Source: Trichobilharzia szidati (lineage: Eukaryota > Platyhelminthes > Trematoda > Strigeidida > Schistosomatidae). From it: a DNA stretch of 64,000 bases. Shown here piece by piece: positions 1 to 9,975 of the stretch. The position numbers and the translations under genes were made by a program. How positions within the stretch are numbered: position 1 is the stretch's first letter; the number at the start of each line of letters is the position of its first letter. The stretch covers positions 2,763,204 through 2,827,203 of the forward strand of contig OX235273.1 of assembly GCA_944472155.2 (NCBI GenBank), written 5' to 3'. The notes under the pieces were generated by a model. It was not told where the DNA came from and did not search any database. It saw only the letters and a program-made list of their open reading frames with translations.

Positions 1-385
1 CCTATGCTGAGTGCGGAAGATTTCCAAACTGGTTTCAGATTGATAAAGGCGTATCTTGCCTTTCCGATTCTGACCTTGACATCTTCGTCCGTTCCACCTG
101 TGGTTGAAATGATGCTTCCTAACCGGATAAGTGAAGGAGGCAAACTGTGTTAAATCTCCCCCACTGATGGTGATTGCTGCTAATGGTTGTTGCTGTTGGT
201 TGCTTATTTTCATCGCCTCAGCCTTCTGTGTGTTCACCTGGAGTCCTGTTTCCGCTGCCTCTTCAGCCAGTTTGCTGGTTTTCACCAGCCTGCAAGTCTT
301 CGATTTTGTGTGACACTGGACATATATCATCTGAGAAATCCAGATCTTCTAGAGTCTTCTTAGCAGTCGTCCAGTTTATTCATGC
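1..385 (-). mobile_element. RTE1 non-LTR retrotransposon fragment (reverse transcriptase)
   Basis: Read on the minus strand this is the palm part of an RTE-like reverse transcriptase. The motif LEDLDFSDDIC near 318-350 is motif C, with FSDD where FADD/YADD is usual. It is followed by SHKIEDLQA and by a stretch rich in Gln codons, then a diverged form of the EVTSFTYLGS region. The same order occurs in the RTE1 copies at 5417-6372 and 49182-50316. The copy runs off the window start, has frameshifts and is dead. The open frames on the plus strand are shadows of it. Confidence 0.75.
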
Positions 386-482
386 AAGAAATTAACGAAT
401 ATTATCTTCTGCGACCCTAAGCATCTTCTTTATACACAACTCTCACAATGTATCTCATCAGGTAGACGAAACTAGAAGCAAC

Positions 483-1482
483 TATTATTACTATTATTGT
501 TTCCTTTAATTCCTAGAGGAAAATAGGGCTTCAGCCAAACGTCTCCATTGCGATCGGTTCTCTGCTAGAGTCTTCGCATGGTTCCAAGTCTGCCCACACG
601 TTTTCATCTCCTCTTCACATCACCTCCTCCAAGTCACTCTCGCACTGACGACCAACTCGCCGCTTCCCATTCAGTCGGGTTACACTCGAGCAATGGCTTG
701 TCTAGTGATGTCACTTGATGCATTGTTTCCTCAGAGTATGGCCAATCCACCTCCATTTCTTCCTACTTATTTGTTGCACAGTCGGTTCCTGGTTGGTTTG
801 CTCACTGCCAGAGATTCCTGTTGCTGATCTTTTCTGATCGGCCATCTGATCTTGAGTATTGAGTGAAGACAGTTAGCTGTTGATGAAGGTCTGTAGTTTG
901 TTTGAGATGCTGTTTATGACGCACAGTGCAAGTCTCTGATCCGTATAGTAGCATTGACTGATTTCATATTGGAGTTGAAAATCCGCATTTTATTTTCATT
1001 TTCATTCTGAGTGCTGTTGACCTCCACACAGACTTGAGAGTAGTGAAAGCTTGTCTTGCTTTCCTGATCCTTGCCTTGATATCCTCGTCAGTTCCGTCCA
1101 CCTATAGCTGAAATGATGCTTTCCAGGTAGGTAAAGGAGGTTGTTTCTTTCAGGTTCCTCCCATTTATACTGATCGTTGTCTGTTGTTGTTATTCTTGTC
1201 CAGGAATCTTCATTACCTCTGTCTTCTCTATGTTCACCTGAAGCCCTATCTTCTCTGGATGCTTCTTCTATCGCCAACTTGTTGCTTTTCGCTTGCATAG
1301 CTCCCAGTCTGTGGGAAATCAAACATATATCATCGGCGAAGTCCAGATCCTCCAAGTTCCTTTTTGTGTGAGTCCATTTTATGCCTGTTTCCTCATTGCC
1401 CACTGTCTATCGCATTATCTGGTCTACTGCAATCAGGAAAATCATTGGCGATAGTAGGCAGCCTTGTCTTACTCCTGTCCTC
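483..1482 (-). mobile_element. RTE2 non-LTR retrotransposon, 5'-truncated 3' half
   Basis: The minus strand encodes, from 1482 down to 490: a motif B remnant, LEDLDFADDICLISHR (motif C, about 1335-1365), a connection region, then the C-terminal segment CLHSILKIRWP and a TWRR-like block ending in SSRN. The element ends in a short ATT-type repeat at 483-500 on the plus strand, the short tandem 3' tail usual for RTE elements. Several frameshifts are present. Its truncated 5' side abuts the terminus of a PLE5 copy at about 1482. Confidence 0.8.
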
Positions 1483-2262
1483 ATTATAGATAAAGTTTTT
1501 TTCGTATTTCCCAATGAACGAAAAACAAAACGATACTGCCGTTTTTACTGACGTTTCGCTATTTAATGTCGCTAATAGCTTTAACACAGTATCATTAAAC
1601 CAGAATTTACAAAATCCCCACAGCTTATGTATAAAAACTTGATCATCGTTCCTCAGCATGCGGTCATTTTTGCGTTGTCAAATTGGCCAGTTGGTAAAGA
1701 TAACAAAACCAGGTGTAGACTGTTGGATCTGATAAGTGTGTAAAATTGTAAAAGCAGCCTGTGTTTACATGATGAAATTGTTTGTCACATTCGTGTTGAT
1801 TTTGTCATTTCATGTTGTAACTATGTTAAATTCTGTTTTAGTCTGTCATTCCTATTCAGACAATTTGGATTCCACTTGATATGAAGTGCTTCTGATGTTA
1901 GACGTTCTTTGTGATTTCTGAAATGCTTTTTTTGGACTATTTCAATATTGTCAAAATCAATTTTGTGGCCTGATTCTATAGCGTGTAGACCACCACGCAT
2001 GGCTGATGATTTTTCAAGCTTTTCTAGTTCAAATGGATTTCTCGGTGGTCTAACAGAGTCGGCTCTATGGTGTTCATTTCTTGTGATTTTGATTTCTCTC
2101 CGGAGATGTTTATCCGATGTATATCGCATTACATTCCAAGCAAGCATTTTATTTTATAGACACAATCAGATAGAGAATCTTTAGGGATTTGGTCTTTTAT
2201 ATGAACAAGGTTATTTCGCAGTGTGTCCTGATGTTGTTAATAGTTTCGCTAATAATAATAGT
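1483..2262 (-). mobile_element. PLE5 Penelope-like element, 3' end
   Basis: Minus-strand 3' portion of a Penelope-like element. From about 2190 to 1830 it encodes the end of a GIY-YIG domain (see separate entry). From 1830 to 1483 it carries an untranslated terminal region ending in a segment that recurs at 41117-41586 and 62228-62397; all three share a CCCAATGAA-type block and a terminal TTTATTATAATG-like end. It abuts RTE2 without a visible target duplication. Confidence 0.65.
1821..2190 (-). pseudogene. PLE5 GIY-YIG endonuclease C-terminal fragment
   Basis: An open minus-strand frame with a segment of type A-x-HAIESGHKIDFDNIEI, the conserved second half of the GIY-YIG domain in Penelope-like elements. 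There a His in an xHxxxxxH-like block is followed by a D-F-aromatic segment, comparable to IDTYGHQFDWDNVKIL in PLE1. The GIY-YIG start and the reverse transcriptase are missing, so it is a truncated fragment. A related copy lies at 7838-8160. Confidence 0.6.
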
Positions 2263-2328
2263 AATAAAGCTTTATTTCTAACAATATATGAGCATATAAT
2301 ACAGAAATTTTCAGCGTATTTAGTTATG
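2245..2328 (-). repeat. Retroelement 3'-tail-like repeat
   Basis: An AATAATAATAG run followed by about 70 bp that recurs at 4453-4536: an AAAGCTTTA block, then a CATAATACAGAAAT block and a GCGTATTTAG block. The layout (short ATT repeat plus conserved unique end) fits the 3' end of a non-LTR element in minus orientation. The rest of the element is not recognisable. Confidence 0.5.
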
Positions 2329-2335
2329 GAAGCTA

Positions 2336-2719
2336 TTGGTGCCCAGCATACTGGATAATTCGGGTTGTCTCGAAGCAATGCAATGCTGCAACTACAGTTA
2401 TCGCCAAAATATCTCAGAGCTTAACATCAAAAAGGAGGGAGGGTGGCGCATGCTGATCAGCAGATATGGTAGTGGTCACAAATGTGAATCGTTCCTATCT
2501 GTACGACAGGAACATGCATTTTTGACAGCTCCAGAATTATACATTAGTCTGGATCCTCAACCAAAAAATAAGGGTTGTATGGATCTAAATTATAAATTAA
2601 AAAATGCTTTCGCTCCTACCACCTACAAGTCTGTTCAGCTTCTTGTCAAGATGCTACCACATGGGCCCTACAGAAATTTGTGGGACATCTTACAGATCGG
2701 CTTGCCCTACAGGTTCTAA
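2336..2719 (+). other. Unassigned 127-codon open frame
   Basis: An open frame from ATG to TAA in a stretch not covered by the repeats identified here. I recognise no family. The predicted peptide has 5 Cys in its first half, no signal peptide and no clear transmembrane segment. The upstream context is a retroelement tail and the downstream context is the TSD of a PLE1 insertion. It could be chance, an exon, or an unrecognised repeat. No splice-site call is attempted. Confidence 0.2.
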
Positions 2720-2991
2720 TCTTCCACATCTTCGAATTCCCTTCTCACTAAAATATCACTTATCTTGAAATAATAGAGAAGATTTGTAGCTCAGGTGGGT
2801 GATTTGCAATTAATAGTGTTCTCTGAGCTGGTTGGTTTAGTTGCGAAGCTTTCGTCGTCCTTCTGGACAACATCTTCAGCGCAATATTTAGCACAAAGTG
2901 AAATGATTTAAATTTCTTCATGAGTGATGTAATTGCGTCTCCTGGTAACTATCTTTACATATATATTGACCACTTTTTATTGACTTGGATT

Positions 2992-3506
2992 TTAAACTTT
3001 TTGGTCACCTGATTTACTTTTTATTAGTTGGTATATTTCATCTATATTAACGTGTTTGTTAATTGCATTTTCGTTTGAGTACCAGGCTTCTAGGAATTCC
3101 CTGACTGCACTTTCGGTGTTTCCTCTGTCTAAGATTTTGACATTATCCCAATCAAATTGATGACCATAAGTGTCTATATGCATTGATAGTAAAGAATATA
3201 TGTCGTGTCTTTTCACGGTTGATTTGTGTTCTTGGATTCTGATTCGAAGGGGACACCCACTTTGGCCGATGTAATGCTTGTTGCAGTTGATACAATTTAT
3301 TTTGTAAATGGTATTAATTTTATCCCCTTTTTCTGTTGGATCTTTTGGTTTGCATAATATCGAATTAAGCGATTTTACTGGTTTGTGTGCTATGTCTATA
3401 TCAAACGGTTTCAGTATTCTAGCTGTTATTTCAGAGATATTCCTCATGTATGGTAGAATGAATTTTCTTGTGGTCTTTGATGATGGTTTCTTGTTGGTGC
3501 TTTGAT
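2992..3506 (-). pseudogene. PLE1 linker and GIY-YIG endonuclease domain
   Basis: An uninterrupted minus-strand frame covering the end of a PLE polyprotein. It has a linker with KTTRKFILPYMRNISEITAR, then the Cys knuckle CINCNK, then HYIGQSG (the YIG part of GIY-YIG), RIRIQEHKS, and an H-x-F-D-W-D block, ending in KSGDQKV. In Penelope-like elements this nuclease nicks the target for priming. The reverse transcriptase is absent because the copy is 5'-truncated at the inversion junction near 3505. Confidence 0.85.
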
Positions 3507-3713
3507 ATGTATTCTTTAGTATCAATGCATACAGACAATTATGGTCATCAATTTGATTGGGATAATGTCAAAATCTTAGACAGAGGAAACACGAAAAGTG
3601 CCAGAGAATTCCTAGAAGCCTGGTACTCAAGCGAAAATGCAATTAACAAACACGTTAATATAGATGAAATGTACCAACTAATAAAAAGTAAATCAGGTGA
3701 CCAAAAAGTTTAA
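3506..3713 (+). pseudogene. PLE1 GIY-YIG C-terminal part, inverted duplicate
   Basis: The plus-strand counterpart of the minus-strand domain next to it, starting at YSLVSMHTDNYGHQF and ending at the same KSGDQKV stop. It repeats sequence already present in the minus copy, so it is a duplication rather than a simple inversion. The short inverted arm at locus 2 (46796-47211) starts at nearly the same place in the element. Confidence 0.8.
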
Positions 3714-3820
3714 AATCCAAGTCAATAAAAAGTGGTCAATATATATGTAAAGATAGTTACCAGGAGACGCAATTACATCACTCATGAAGAAATTTAAATC
3801 ATTTCACTTTGTGCTAAATA

Positions 3821-3865
3821 TTGCGCTGAAGATGTTGTCCAGAAGGACGACGAAAGCTTCGCAAC
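3821..3865 (+). ncRNA. Hammerhead-like fold in PLE1 terminal region
   Basis: Stem I TTGCG/CGCAA (5 bp), core CTGAAGA at 3826-3832, stem II GTTGTCC/GGACGAC (7 bp with one G-U) closed by AGAA, then GAAA at 3852-3855 and a minimal self-complementary AGCT as stem III before the predicted cleavage site (CUU). Hammerheads are known in PLE terminal repeats. One extra T between the core and stem II departs from the canonical form, so activity is uncertain. The antisense partner lies at 2837-2881; weaker copies are at 46857-46901 (minus) and 48172-48216 (plus). Confidence 0.5.
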
Positions 3866-3914
3866 TAAACCAACCAGCTCAGAGAACACTATTAATTGCA
3901 AATATCACTTATCT

Positions 3915-4261
3915 ACCTCATGATAATCTTTTTATTTACTCACTAATATACTCCAGTTGGTCTTAACTACCTCTGCCATTATTAAACCTAAAACTTGCTC
4001 TTTGTTCATATTTGCTGCTTGCCTAAAGCCTGGTTGCTTTGATTAAAAACACAACAACACCAATGTTTGAACAAAGCTAAATTTTCATCGAAAACGTCAT
4101 AGTCTCCTTGCTATAACCAATATGGTTGGCATTAAACATTGCAAGTGTATACTATCATTCCAAGGAGTCTCCACCTCCTTCTTGTATATATCTTGTTAAT
4201 GTACTTTCAATGATGTATTATCCGTAGTTGTATTTTATACCATTTTGCAGCTTCCCAGGAC
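3915..4261. other. Unassigned stretch
   Basis: AT-rich sequence after the PLE1 locus. I see no coding frame of note, no retroelement motif and no RNA fold that I can defend. Confidence 0.3.
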
Positions 4262-4440
4262 GTTCTTCTCCGACGTCAGTTAGAGAACCACTTAAAAGCA
4301 GTAAGTACTGGTCATTTCTTTCGTCCTCTTATGAGATTTATCAGTAGTTTGCAACTTCGACCCCAGCAGGGATCAAAACTCAAGACCTTCAGGTTTTAAG
4401 GAGAACAAATTGAAGATTCAGTCATTTGGATGGAATCTAA
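4262..4440 (-). mobile_element. SINE1 degenerate copy
   Basis: Antisense SINE1: the distal block GACGTCAGTTAGAGAACCAC, the AGTACTGG region, a decayed antisense hammerhead (TTTCGTCCTC) and a box B-like GGGATCAAAACT near 4368. Strongly diverged, hence old. Confidence 0.6.
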
Positions 4441-4452
4441 TTGCCCATGAAT

Positions 4453-4536
4453 TGGTTAATAATAATAAAGCTTTACTTCTGACACTATGTGGACACATAA
4501 TACAGAAATCGCCAGCGTATTTAGTTCCAAAATATT
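4453..4536 (-). repeat. Second copy of the retroelement-tail-like repeat
   Basis: Matches 2245-2328: an ATAATAATAAAG run, an AAAGCTTTA block, ACATAATACAGAAAT and GCGTATTTAGT. It probably comes from the same unidentified element. Confidence 0.5.
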
Positions 4537-4784
4537 TTCTCTTCATAGAGAATTTACATGCAAAGTAATACTCCGTCGTTGTGTTGTTGCTTGTGAAGAG
4601 AGAACAAATTCTATATGTCTGTTTTTTTCATTTCTATCTAAAGTTGCACAGTGTTTTGTTGAAAGCCAATTAAAATATGCGCGCGCGAATTCATGTAGTA
4701 GTTATTTAATATAATTGAAGGAGTAAAACATTAAGAAATGAAGAAGCATTTGAGTATTTTGAAGGATGGAAATTCTGACGTCCC

Positions 4785-5415
4785 AAAGATTATCACCGAT
4801 GTGGTGAACTGCATTATGCGTCAGACTGTGGATGGGGAGTGAAAAGAAAGGACGTCGGTGGCAGAGCGGTTAGGACTCTCGCCGACCATACACATGGTCC
4901 GAGGTTCAATCCCCCACCGACGCACACCTGATATCTATGGTCGGCCTGCTAAATTTGGGCTCCCGATATCACATGCTGAAAATTCCATACTTGTACCAAA
5001 ATACTGTGTGGAATCAAGCTATAATAAAATAAAATAAAAAATAGAAGATTTGGACTTCACATATGGCTTATGTTTAATATCACACAACTCGAAAACTTGC
5101 CAACGAAGACCAACAAAATGGCCGAGCTTTCTGTCAGCGAAGACAGGACTGAGGGTGAACATAGAAGAGATGGAGGTGATGAAGATAACTACCCCCGTCA
5201 CGGCCACCAACAGCAACAACAACCAGAACTAGTCAACATCAACGAGAGAGATTTGACTGAGGTTACCTCCTTCACTTATCTAGGAAGCATGGTTTTAACT
5301 AAAGGTCAGGGGAATGGATGGAGATGTCAAAACCAACCAGAATCGGAAACGAAAGGAGATGCACCTCCATCAACCTGCAACCAATTTGGAAATCTTCTGC
5401 ACTCAGCCAGCCAGC
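4785..5415 (+). mobile_element. RTE1 fragment, plus strand, interrupted by SINE2
   Basis: The plus strand reads a DVV-x-CIMRQTV segment (after motif B), is broken by SINE2 at 4853-5042, then resumes with a decayed motif C region and continues to ERDLTEVTSFTYLGSM and a CNQFGNLLHSAS block, where it stops at the 3' end of the opposed RTE1 copy. The 240-codon open frame that runs on into that copy is a chimera across the junction, not a gene. Confidence 0.75.
4853..5042 (+). mobile_element. SINE2
   Basis: A tRNA-like head with box A (GGTGGCAGAGCGGTTAGG) and box B (GGTTCAATCCC), then the SINE2 body (ATATCTATGGTCGGCC, GATATCACATGCTGAAAATT, GTGTGGAATCAAGC) and an AATAAAAT tail. Inserted in RTE1. 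Confidence 0.8.
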
Positions 5416-5416
5416 A

Positions 5417-6372
5417 TTATTATTATTATTGTTCCCTTGGGTTCCTAGTGGAACATAGGGCTTCAACTGCACGTCTCCACTTGCTTCTGTCTTCTGCTGT
5501 ACTTTTCACCCGCATCCATGTTAGTCCATACTGTTTCAACTCCTCTTCACACCATCTCCTCCATGTCACCCTTGCACTGACGTCCCACTCGCCGCTTCCC
5601 TTTCGAGTTCCACTCGAGCACTGGCCTGACGCGCGATGTCACCCAACGGCCTCCTCAGTGAGTGAGTGTCCAATCCATCTCCACTTTCTCCTGCACATTT
5701 GTTGGGCGATTGGTTCTTGTTTTGTTTGTTCTCATAGTTTCTTGTTGGTGATTCTTTCCGGCCATCTGATCTTCAGTATAGAGCGAAGATAGTTAGTTGT
5801 TGATAAAGATCTGCAACAGGCTGTTGGAAATATTCTTTGTGACACACTGGCCAAGTTTCTGATCCATCCGTATAGAAGAACTGACTGACTTGGCGTTTGT
5901 ATTGAAAATCCGAATCATTTTGTTGTTGATGCTGAGTTGAGTGACGAAGATTTCCAGATTGGTTTCAGGTTGATGATGAATGTGTTTCTCGCCTTCCCGA
6001 TTCTCGTCTCGATTTGACATCCTCGTCCGTTCCTCCTGTAGTTGAGACAATGCTCCCTAGATAAGTGAATGAAGTAACCTCTTTCAAATCCCTCCCGTTG
6101 ATGGTGATTGGCGTTGGATGTTGCTGCTGTTGTTGTTGTTGGTTGGTTATTTTCATGACCTCCGTCTTGTCTATGTTCACCTGTAATCCTGTCTTTGCTG
6201 CCAGCCTCTTCGACCAGTTTGTCGGTTTTCGCTTGTAAGTCTTCGATTTTGTGTGACATCAAACATAAATCATCCACGCGCGAAATTCAGGTCTTCTAGA
6301 TTCTTCACGTCGGTCCAGGATATCCCTGTCTTCTCGTTTCCCACTGTCTGACGCATAATCCAGTCCAGTCCA
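5417..6372 (-). mobile_element. RTE1 non-LTR retrotransposon, 5'-truncated
   Basis: The minus strand encodes the motif C region (decayed around 6290-6250, DDLCLMSHKIEDLQAKTD), a Gln-codon-rich stretch, GRDLKEVTSFTYLGSIVS, GTDEDVKSR, FNTNAKSV, and the C-terminal half. The 3' end has the ATTATTATTATT tail at 5417-5430. It resembles 49182-50316 closely but is shorter at the 5' side. Frameshifts separate the frames. Confidence 0.8.
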
Positions 6373-6715
6373 ACACAATTAGAAAATTGGCCAGCGTGAC
6401 ACGAAAAGGATTTCCAAAAAGTTACTGATTTTTATCATCAACACCTGCATTTACTGGGAAACACTAAGCAAACGGTCCTTTTTGTTCTTTCTTTCATTAT
6501 TGTATTGTTGTTAATATTTTCATTTAATCTATTCTGATCTAATCTTATTTGATATTCACATTCATATTGAACGATACTATCAATGTAAGCGCCCTGCTTT
6601 AATTATTGTCCCTGTAATGAGACAGATGCAGTACTGTATTAACCATATGATGGAAATTCCATATTTGTAGCAAAAGTACTGTTTGGGATAAATTTTTTTA
6701 ATTTAAAAAAAAATT
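6373..6715. other. Unassigned stretch with a possible retroelement tail
   Basis: AT-rich, no coding signal. Around 6645-6695 a GGAAATTCCATATTTG block followed by AAAGTACTGTTTGGG resembles the CR1 3' tail seen at 25000-25050, in plus orientation, but is too short and diverged to call firmly. Confidence 0.3.
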
Positions 6716-6947
6716 CATTTACATTCCCAGTGGAAAATAGGGTTTCAAGCTAGAGGCTTGAAGCTTCGGTAGCAGTGGTGTTTATTTTTACGGGATGGAG
6801 TTGCTAGCTGCTCATGTCCAACCTTCTCTCTTTACCAGTCTTATTACTGGCTTAGCGAGGTAAAGGAGTGCCTCGCCGGCTGGGGATCGAACCCCGAACC
6901 ATATGAGGCGTGGTTGGCAAGCATTCTACCTATGTGCCGCGGACGCA
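6716..6947 (-). mobile_element. SINE3
   Basis: Antisense SINE3. It has the body with GGGTTTCAAGCTAGAGGCTT, GCTAGC and GGCTTAGCGAGGTAAAGGAG, then the antisense tRNA-like head with box B (GGGATCGAACCC) and a decayed box A. The head matches that of SINE2. Confidence 0.75.
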
Positions 6948-6969
6948 CTTCTGTTTGAAATAAAGCTGC

Positions 6970-7512
6970 CATTATTATTATTGTTTCCTTTAATTCTTAG
7001 AGGAACATAGGGCTTCAGGCACGCGTCTCCATTGCGTTCGGTTCTCTGCTAGAGTCTTCAACTGGCTCCAAGTCTGTCCACACGTTTTCATCTCCTCTTC
7101 ACATGACCTCCTCCAAGTCACCCTTGCAATGACGACCAACTCGCCGCTTCCCATTCAGTCGGGTTCCACTCGAGCGATGGCTTGTCTAGTGATGTCACTT
7201 GATGCATTGTTTCCTCAGAGTATGGTCAATCCATCTCCATTTCTTCCTGCCTATTTGTTTCACAATCGGTTCCTGCTGGGTTGGTTCGCTCATTGACAGA
7301 GATCTCTGTTGCTAATCTTTTTTGGCTGGCCATCTGATCTTGAGTATTGAGCGAAGACAGTTAGCTGTCAATGAAGGTCTGTAGTTTGTTTGAGATGCTG
7401 TTTATGACGCGCCAAGTCTCTGATCCATCCGTATAGTAGCACTAACTTCACATTGGAGTTGAAAATCCGGATCTTATTTTTGATGCTGAGTGCTGTTGAC
7501 CTCCACACAGAC
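6970..7512 (-). mobile_element. RTE2, 5'-truncated, with TSD AAAGCTGC
   Basis: Minus-strand RTE2 3' end: the C-terminal half of the ORF (decayed, CLHSILKIRWP-like at about 7360-7330) and an ATTATTATTATTG tail. It is flanked by AAAGCTGC at 6962-6969 and 7513-7520, an 8-base target-site duplication that may extend into the ATT run. It is truncated inside the VDLHTD segment. Confidence 0.75.
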
Positions 7513-7520
7513 AAAGCTGC

Positions 7521-7837
7521 TATTATTATTTCCTTTTCGACGAAGTCATCAACTAAGCGATGTCAAACTTCAGGACCATACTATATGTCCAAAAGAAATG
7601 CGTTCAACTTCTGTCTTTACCCCGGGTCTCATAAACAGTGAATCCTCTCAATAGGGATTATCCTATTACCTTTCTTTTTCAAACTTCCCGTTCATTTATA
7701 TTATTTTTGCGTTTTTAGTCCGTATCTTCACTACCATGATTTGATTTTATCCCAACATCCCGTAAATATATATGTTTCCAGACTGTAGATGTTATGAATT
7801 CCTTGGAATAATTTGAGCGCCTAGTCAGATTGAATTG
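7521..7837. other. Unassigned stretch
   Basis: No recognisable motif. A 62-codon plus-strand frame enters from the RTE2 copy and has no supporting feature. Confidence 0.3.
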
Positions 7838-8200
7838 TTATAAATTATTTAAAATAATCCCGGCGCGTTTAAGCATAAAACCAAAACAAGATTTTTCCGA
7901 ATGTTTCACTAGAGTCTGCCGTATGGGTGATAAGTCTATCCCTTCTTTCCTATTGACCGCATAAGATGTGGTTAAAATATGTAAGGCTTCAGAGGCCGAC
8001 CTTTCTTTACGTGGTGAATGAAAGTCTCTCCCTGGAATTTCGACACTGCTGAAGTCAATCCTATGTTCGCTATCTATACCATGAATTGCTATAGCTGATT
8101 TTTTTTCCAAACTTTTTAATTCTACTTCATTTCTAGGTGAACGTTTGTGCTCAGTCTGTGTTCATTCACTCTGACATTCATGTGTCTACTGCTCTTCCCT
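7838..8200 (-). pseudogene. PLE5-like GIY-YIG C-terminal fragment
   Basis: The minus-strand peptide with KKSAIAIHGIDSEHRIDFSSVEI parallels the PLE5 fragment at 1821-2190 (conserved His and a DF block) and then continues with ERSASEALHI, matching ERLTSEALHI there. Truncated at both ends. Confidence 0.6.
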
Positions 8201-8235
8201 ATACTAGCAAGCTTTACATTTTAGGAACCATATCT

Positions 8236-9195
8236 TTGACATCCACCAAAGCTTTCTCTAGAGAATTAAAGGGCTTGATATGAAGCAAGTAGTCTTTGAA
8301 GGTGCCCAGCTGTCTCCTTTCCTCTTTACCCTTCTACTCACGGAATCCTTCAAAGTAAGGACGGGAGTAAGAATTTCTGGCTGGCTGGCTGGCTGTCTAC
8401 TAGCTCGAGAGGAACCCGAATGGGAAACGATATGTTGGATGCGGATCCAAGGGTGACATGGGGGAGATCGTATGAGGAGGGGAACTGAGATATCCGACTA
8501 TCGACCAAAAGGCGTATGTAATGCTCAGCAGTTCGCTCCGTCCTCCTTTATGGCTGTGAGACCTGGCCATTGAGAGCAGAAGACATGAAAAGATTAGCTG
8601 TCTTCGATCATAGGTGTCTGCGTTCTATCTCCCGTGTGAAGTGGTATAATAAGGTGAGCAATATTCAGGTTAGGTGGCGAGTGCTAGGTAAGGCGGGGAA
8701 ATCAATCGAAATGGCTGTGAAATTACATCGACTGAGATGGTTAGGACATGTGTTACGTATGCCTAGTCATCGCCTTCCTCGACCAACAGGCAATGTTAGC
8801 TGATATAGGGTCAGGCTGGAAAACAGCTAGCGGCGGTCAAACCAAAACATGGCACCAGTCAATGAAGTCTACAACAGTCTAAGTCACGTAGGAAGGTGTA
8901 GACTTCCTGACTGGTTGGGGTCCTCGGGACGGTAAAAACCAATGGTTGGAAACGATTAGTGACATGGCTCAAAATCGTTCTCAGTGGCTGGCGCAGATGC
9001 ATCCACTCCTTGTGACTTATGATTTCCAATGAAACTGTTTTGTTCTTCGTTATTACTATACCTTTGTCTCACACCTCTGTTTACTGTCTATATTATGCAT
9101 TTCTTCTACTTTCTTCTCTTCCTTTGTGTGCTACAAGGAGGGAGTGTGGCGAATAGCACTGCCGCACATATGTGCAAAGTTCTATGTCGAAAACA
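8236..9195 (+). mobile_element. RTE3 non-LTR retrotransposon, 3' portion
   Basis: The plus strand carries a motif B remnant (GAQLSPFLFTLLL), then the RTE3 C-terminal region: AEDMKRLAVFDHRCLRSIS, LHRLRWLGHVLRMPSHRLPR, a GGQTKTWHQSMKS block, GWGPRD and DMAQNRSQWLAQMHPL, then a 3' UTR to about 9195. The reading frame shifts several times. Related copies are at 39245-40200, 53845-54260, 55848-56220 and 61370-61760. Confidence 0.8.
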
Positions 9196-9446
9196 GACCG
9201 ACCGACCGAATCATATGTGGGTGTGAGTATTATCTGAGATTAGTCATCCATGTAAGACTTAGAATTCTCGCATGTCATAATTGCCAAAACATGAAAGTCG
9301 AATTTCATATTACATGAGTTTATTTCAAATATTACACAGTGAGTGGTGCAGTATTAACAACTGGATGACAAGGTTTCGAGCATAAATTATTATCTCCACT
9401 CATAATCATATCAGTTTTAGTCACACAGTTTCACAAATTGTCTAAT

Positions 9447-9638
9447 ATATCGAGTGCAATCGCCAGACATTTAATTGACACAGGACACACAGTAGAAATT
9501 AGCCAAGCCTTCAAAATAATCAATACACAAAGAAACCCATGGCTACTTCGCTTCGCAGAAGCCATTGCTATCAAGAGATTTCGACCAGACCTCTGTATAC
9601 AGAAAGAGAGTGTGATTAATCTTTCACTACCTTGGTAA
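9447..9638 (+). pseudogene. PLE3 GIY-YIG C-terminus
   Basis: An open frame ending ARHLIDTGHTVEISQAF, then LLRFAEAIAIKRFRPDLCIQ and a stop after INLSLPW. The E-A-x-x-I-x-x-x-x-P-x-L-C block is the conserved end of PLE endonuclease domains here; the same ending is found on the minus strand at 11825-11990. The YIG motif is missing. Confidence 0.7.
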
Positions 9639-9975
9639 CCCTAACTCTATTTTATTTTATTTTTGTTTTGCCTTTCTGTCAGTATGCCTGTGTGTTTGTC
9701 TTGTTACGTAACATTCTATTCAATTTTGACCTTCAAGTTTCTAAATCTACTTAATTGTTTGTCTGTTTAAGTTAAAAATGTTACTTCACTATTCACCCAC
9801 CACCCTCTTAAACTCTCCACCACAAGATGTGTAAATTCACTCTGTTCTCTGACCCTGACGCTGTAATATGCCTCTAACTAATCTGTGTTTTCCAATAGAA
9901 ATCTGAACTCTTACCCCTCTTATCTAATTCCACTATACATTATTATCAAGTATTGGTTTGGCAGGGATTTTGTTT

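Larger units (their letters stand above)
2751..3914. mobile_element. PLE1 insertion, locus 1, with inverted partial copy and TSD
   Basis: Two PLE1 segments are joined head to head: a longer minus copy (about 2773-3505) and a shorter plus copy (about 3506-3903). Both end outward in the same PLE1 3' terminus. The unit lies between identical 15-base copies AAATATCACTTATCT at 2751-2765 and 3900-3914, though the AAAT may belong partly to the element. Seven extra bases separate the left repeat from the element start. The left terminus carries about 30 extra nt beyond the point where the right one stops, like the short terminal extension described for Penelope. Confidence 0.8.

Noticed and set aside
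5070..5792. 240-codon open frame on the plus strand
   Set aside because: It crosses the junction of two opposed RTE1 copies; the second half is antisense to RTE1 coding.
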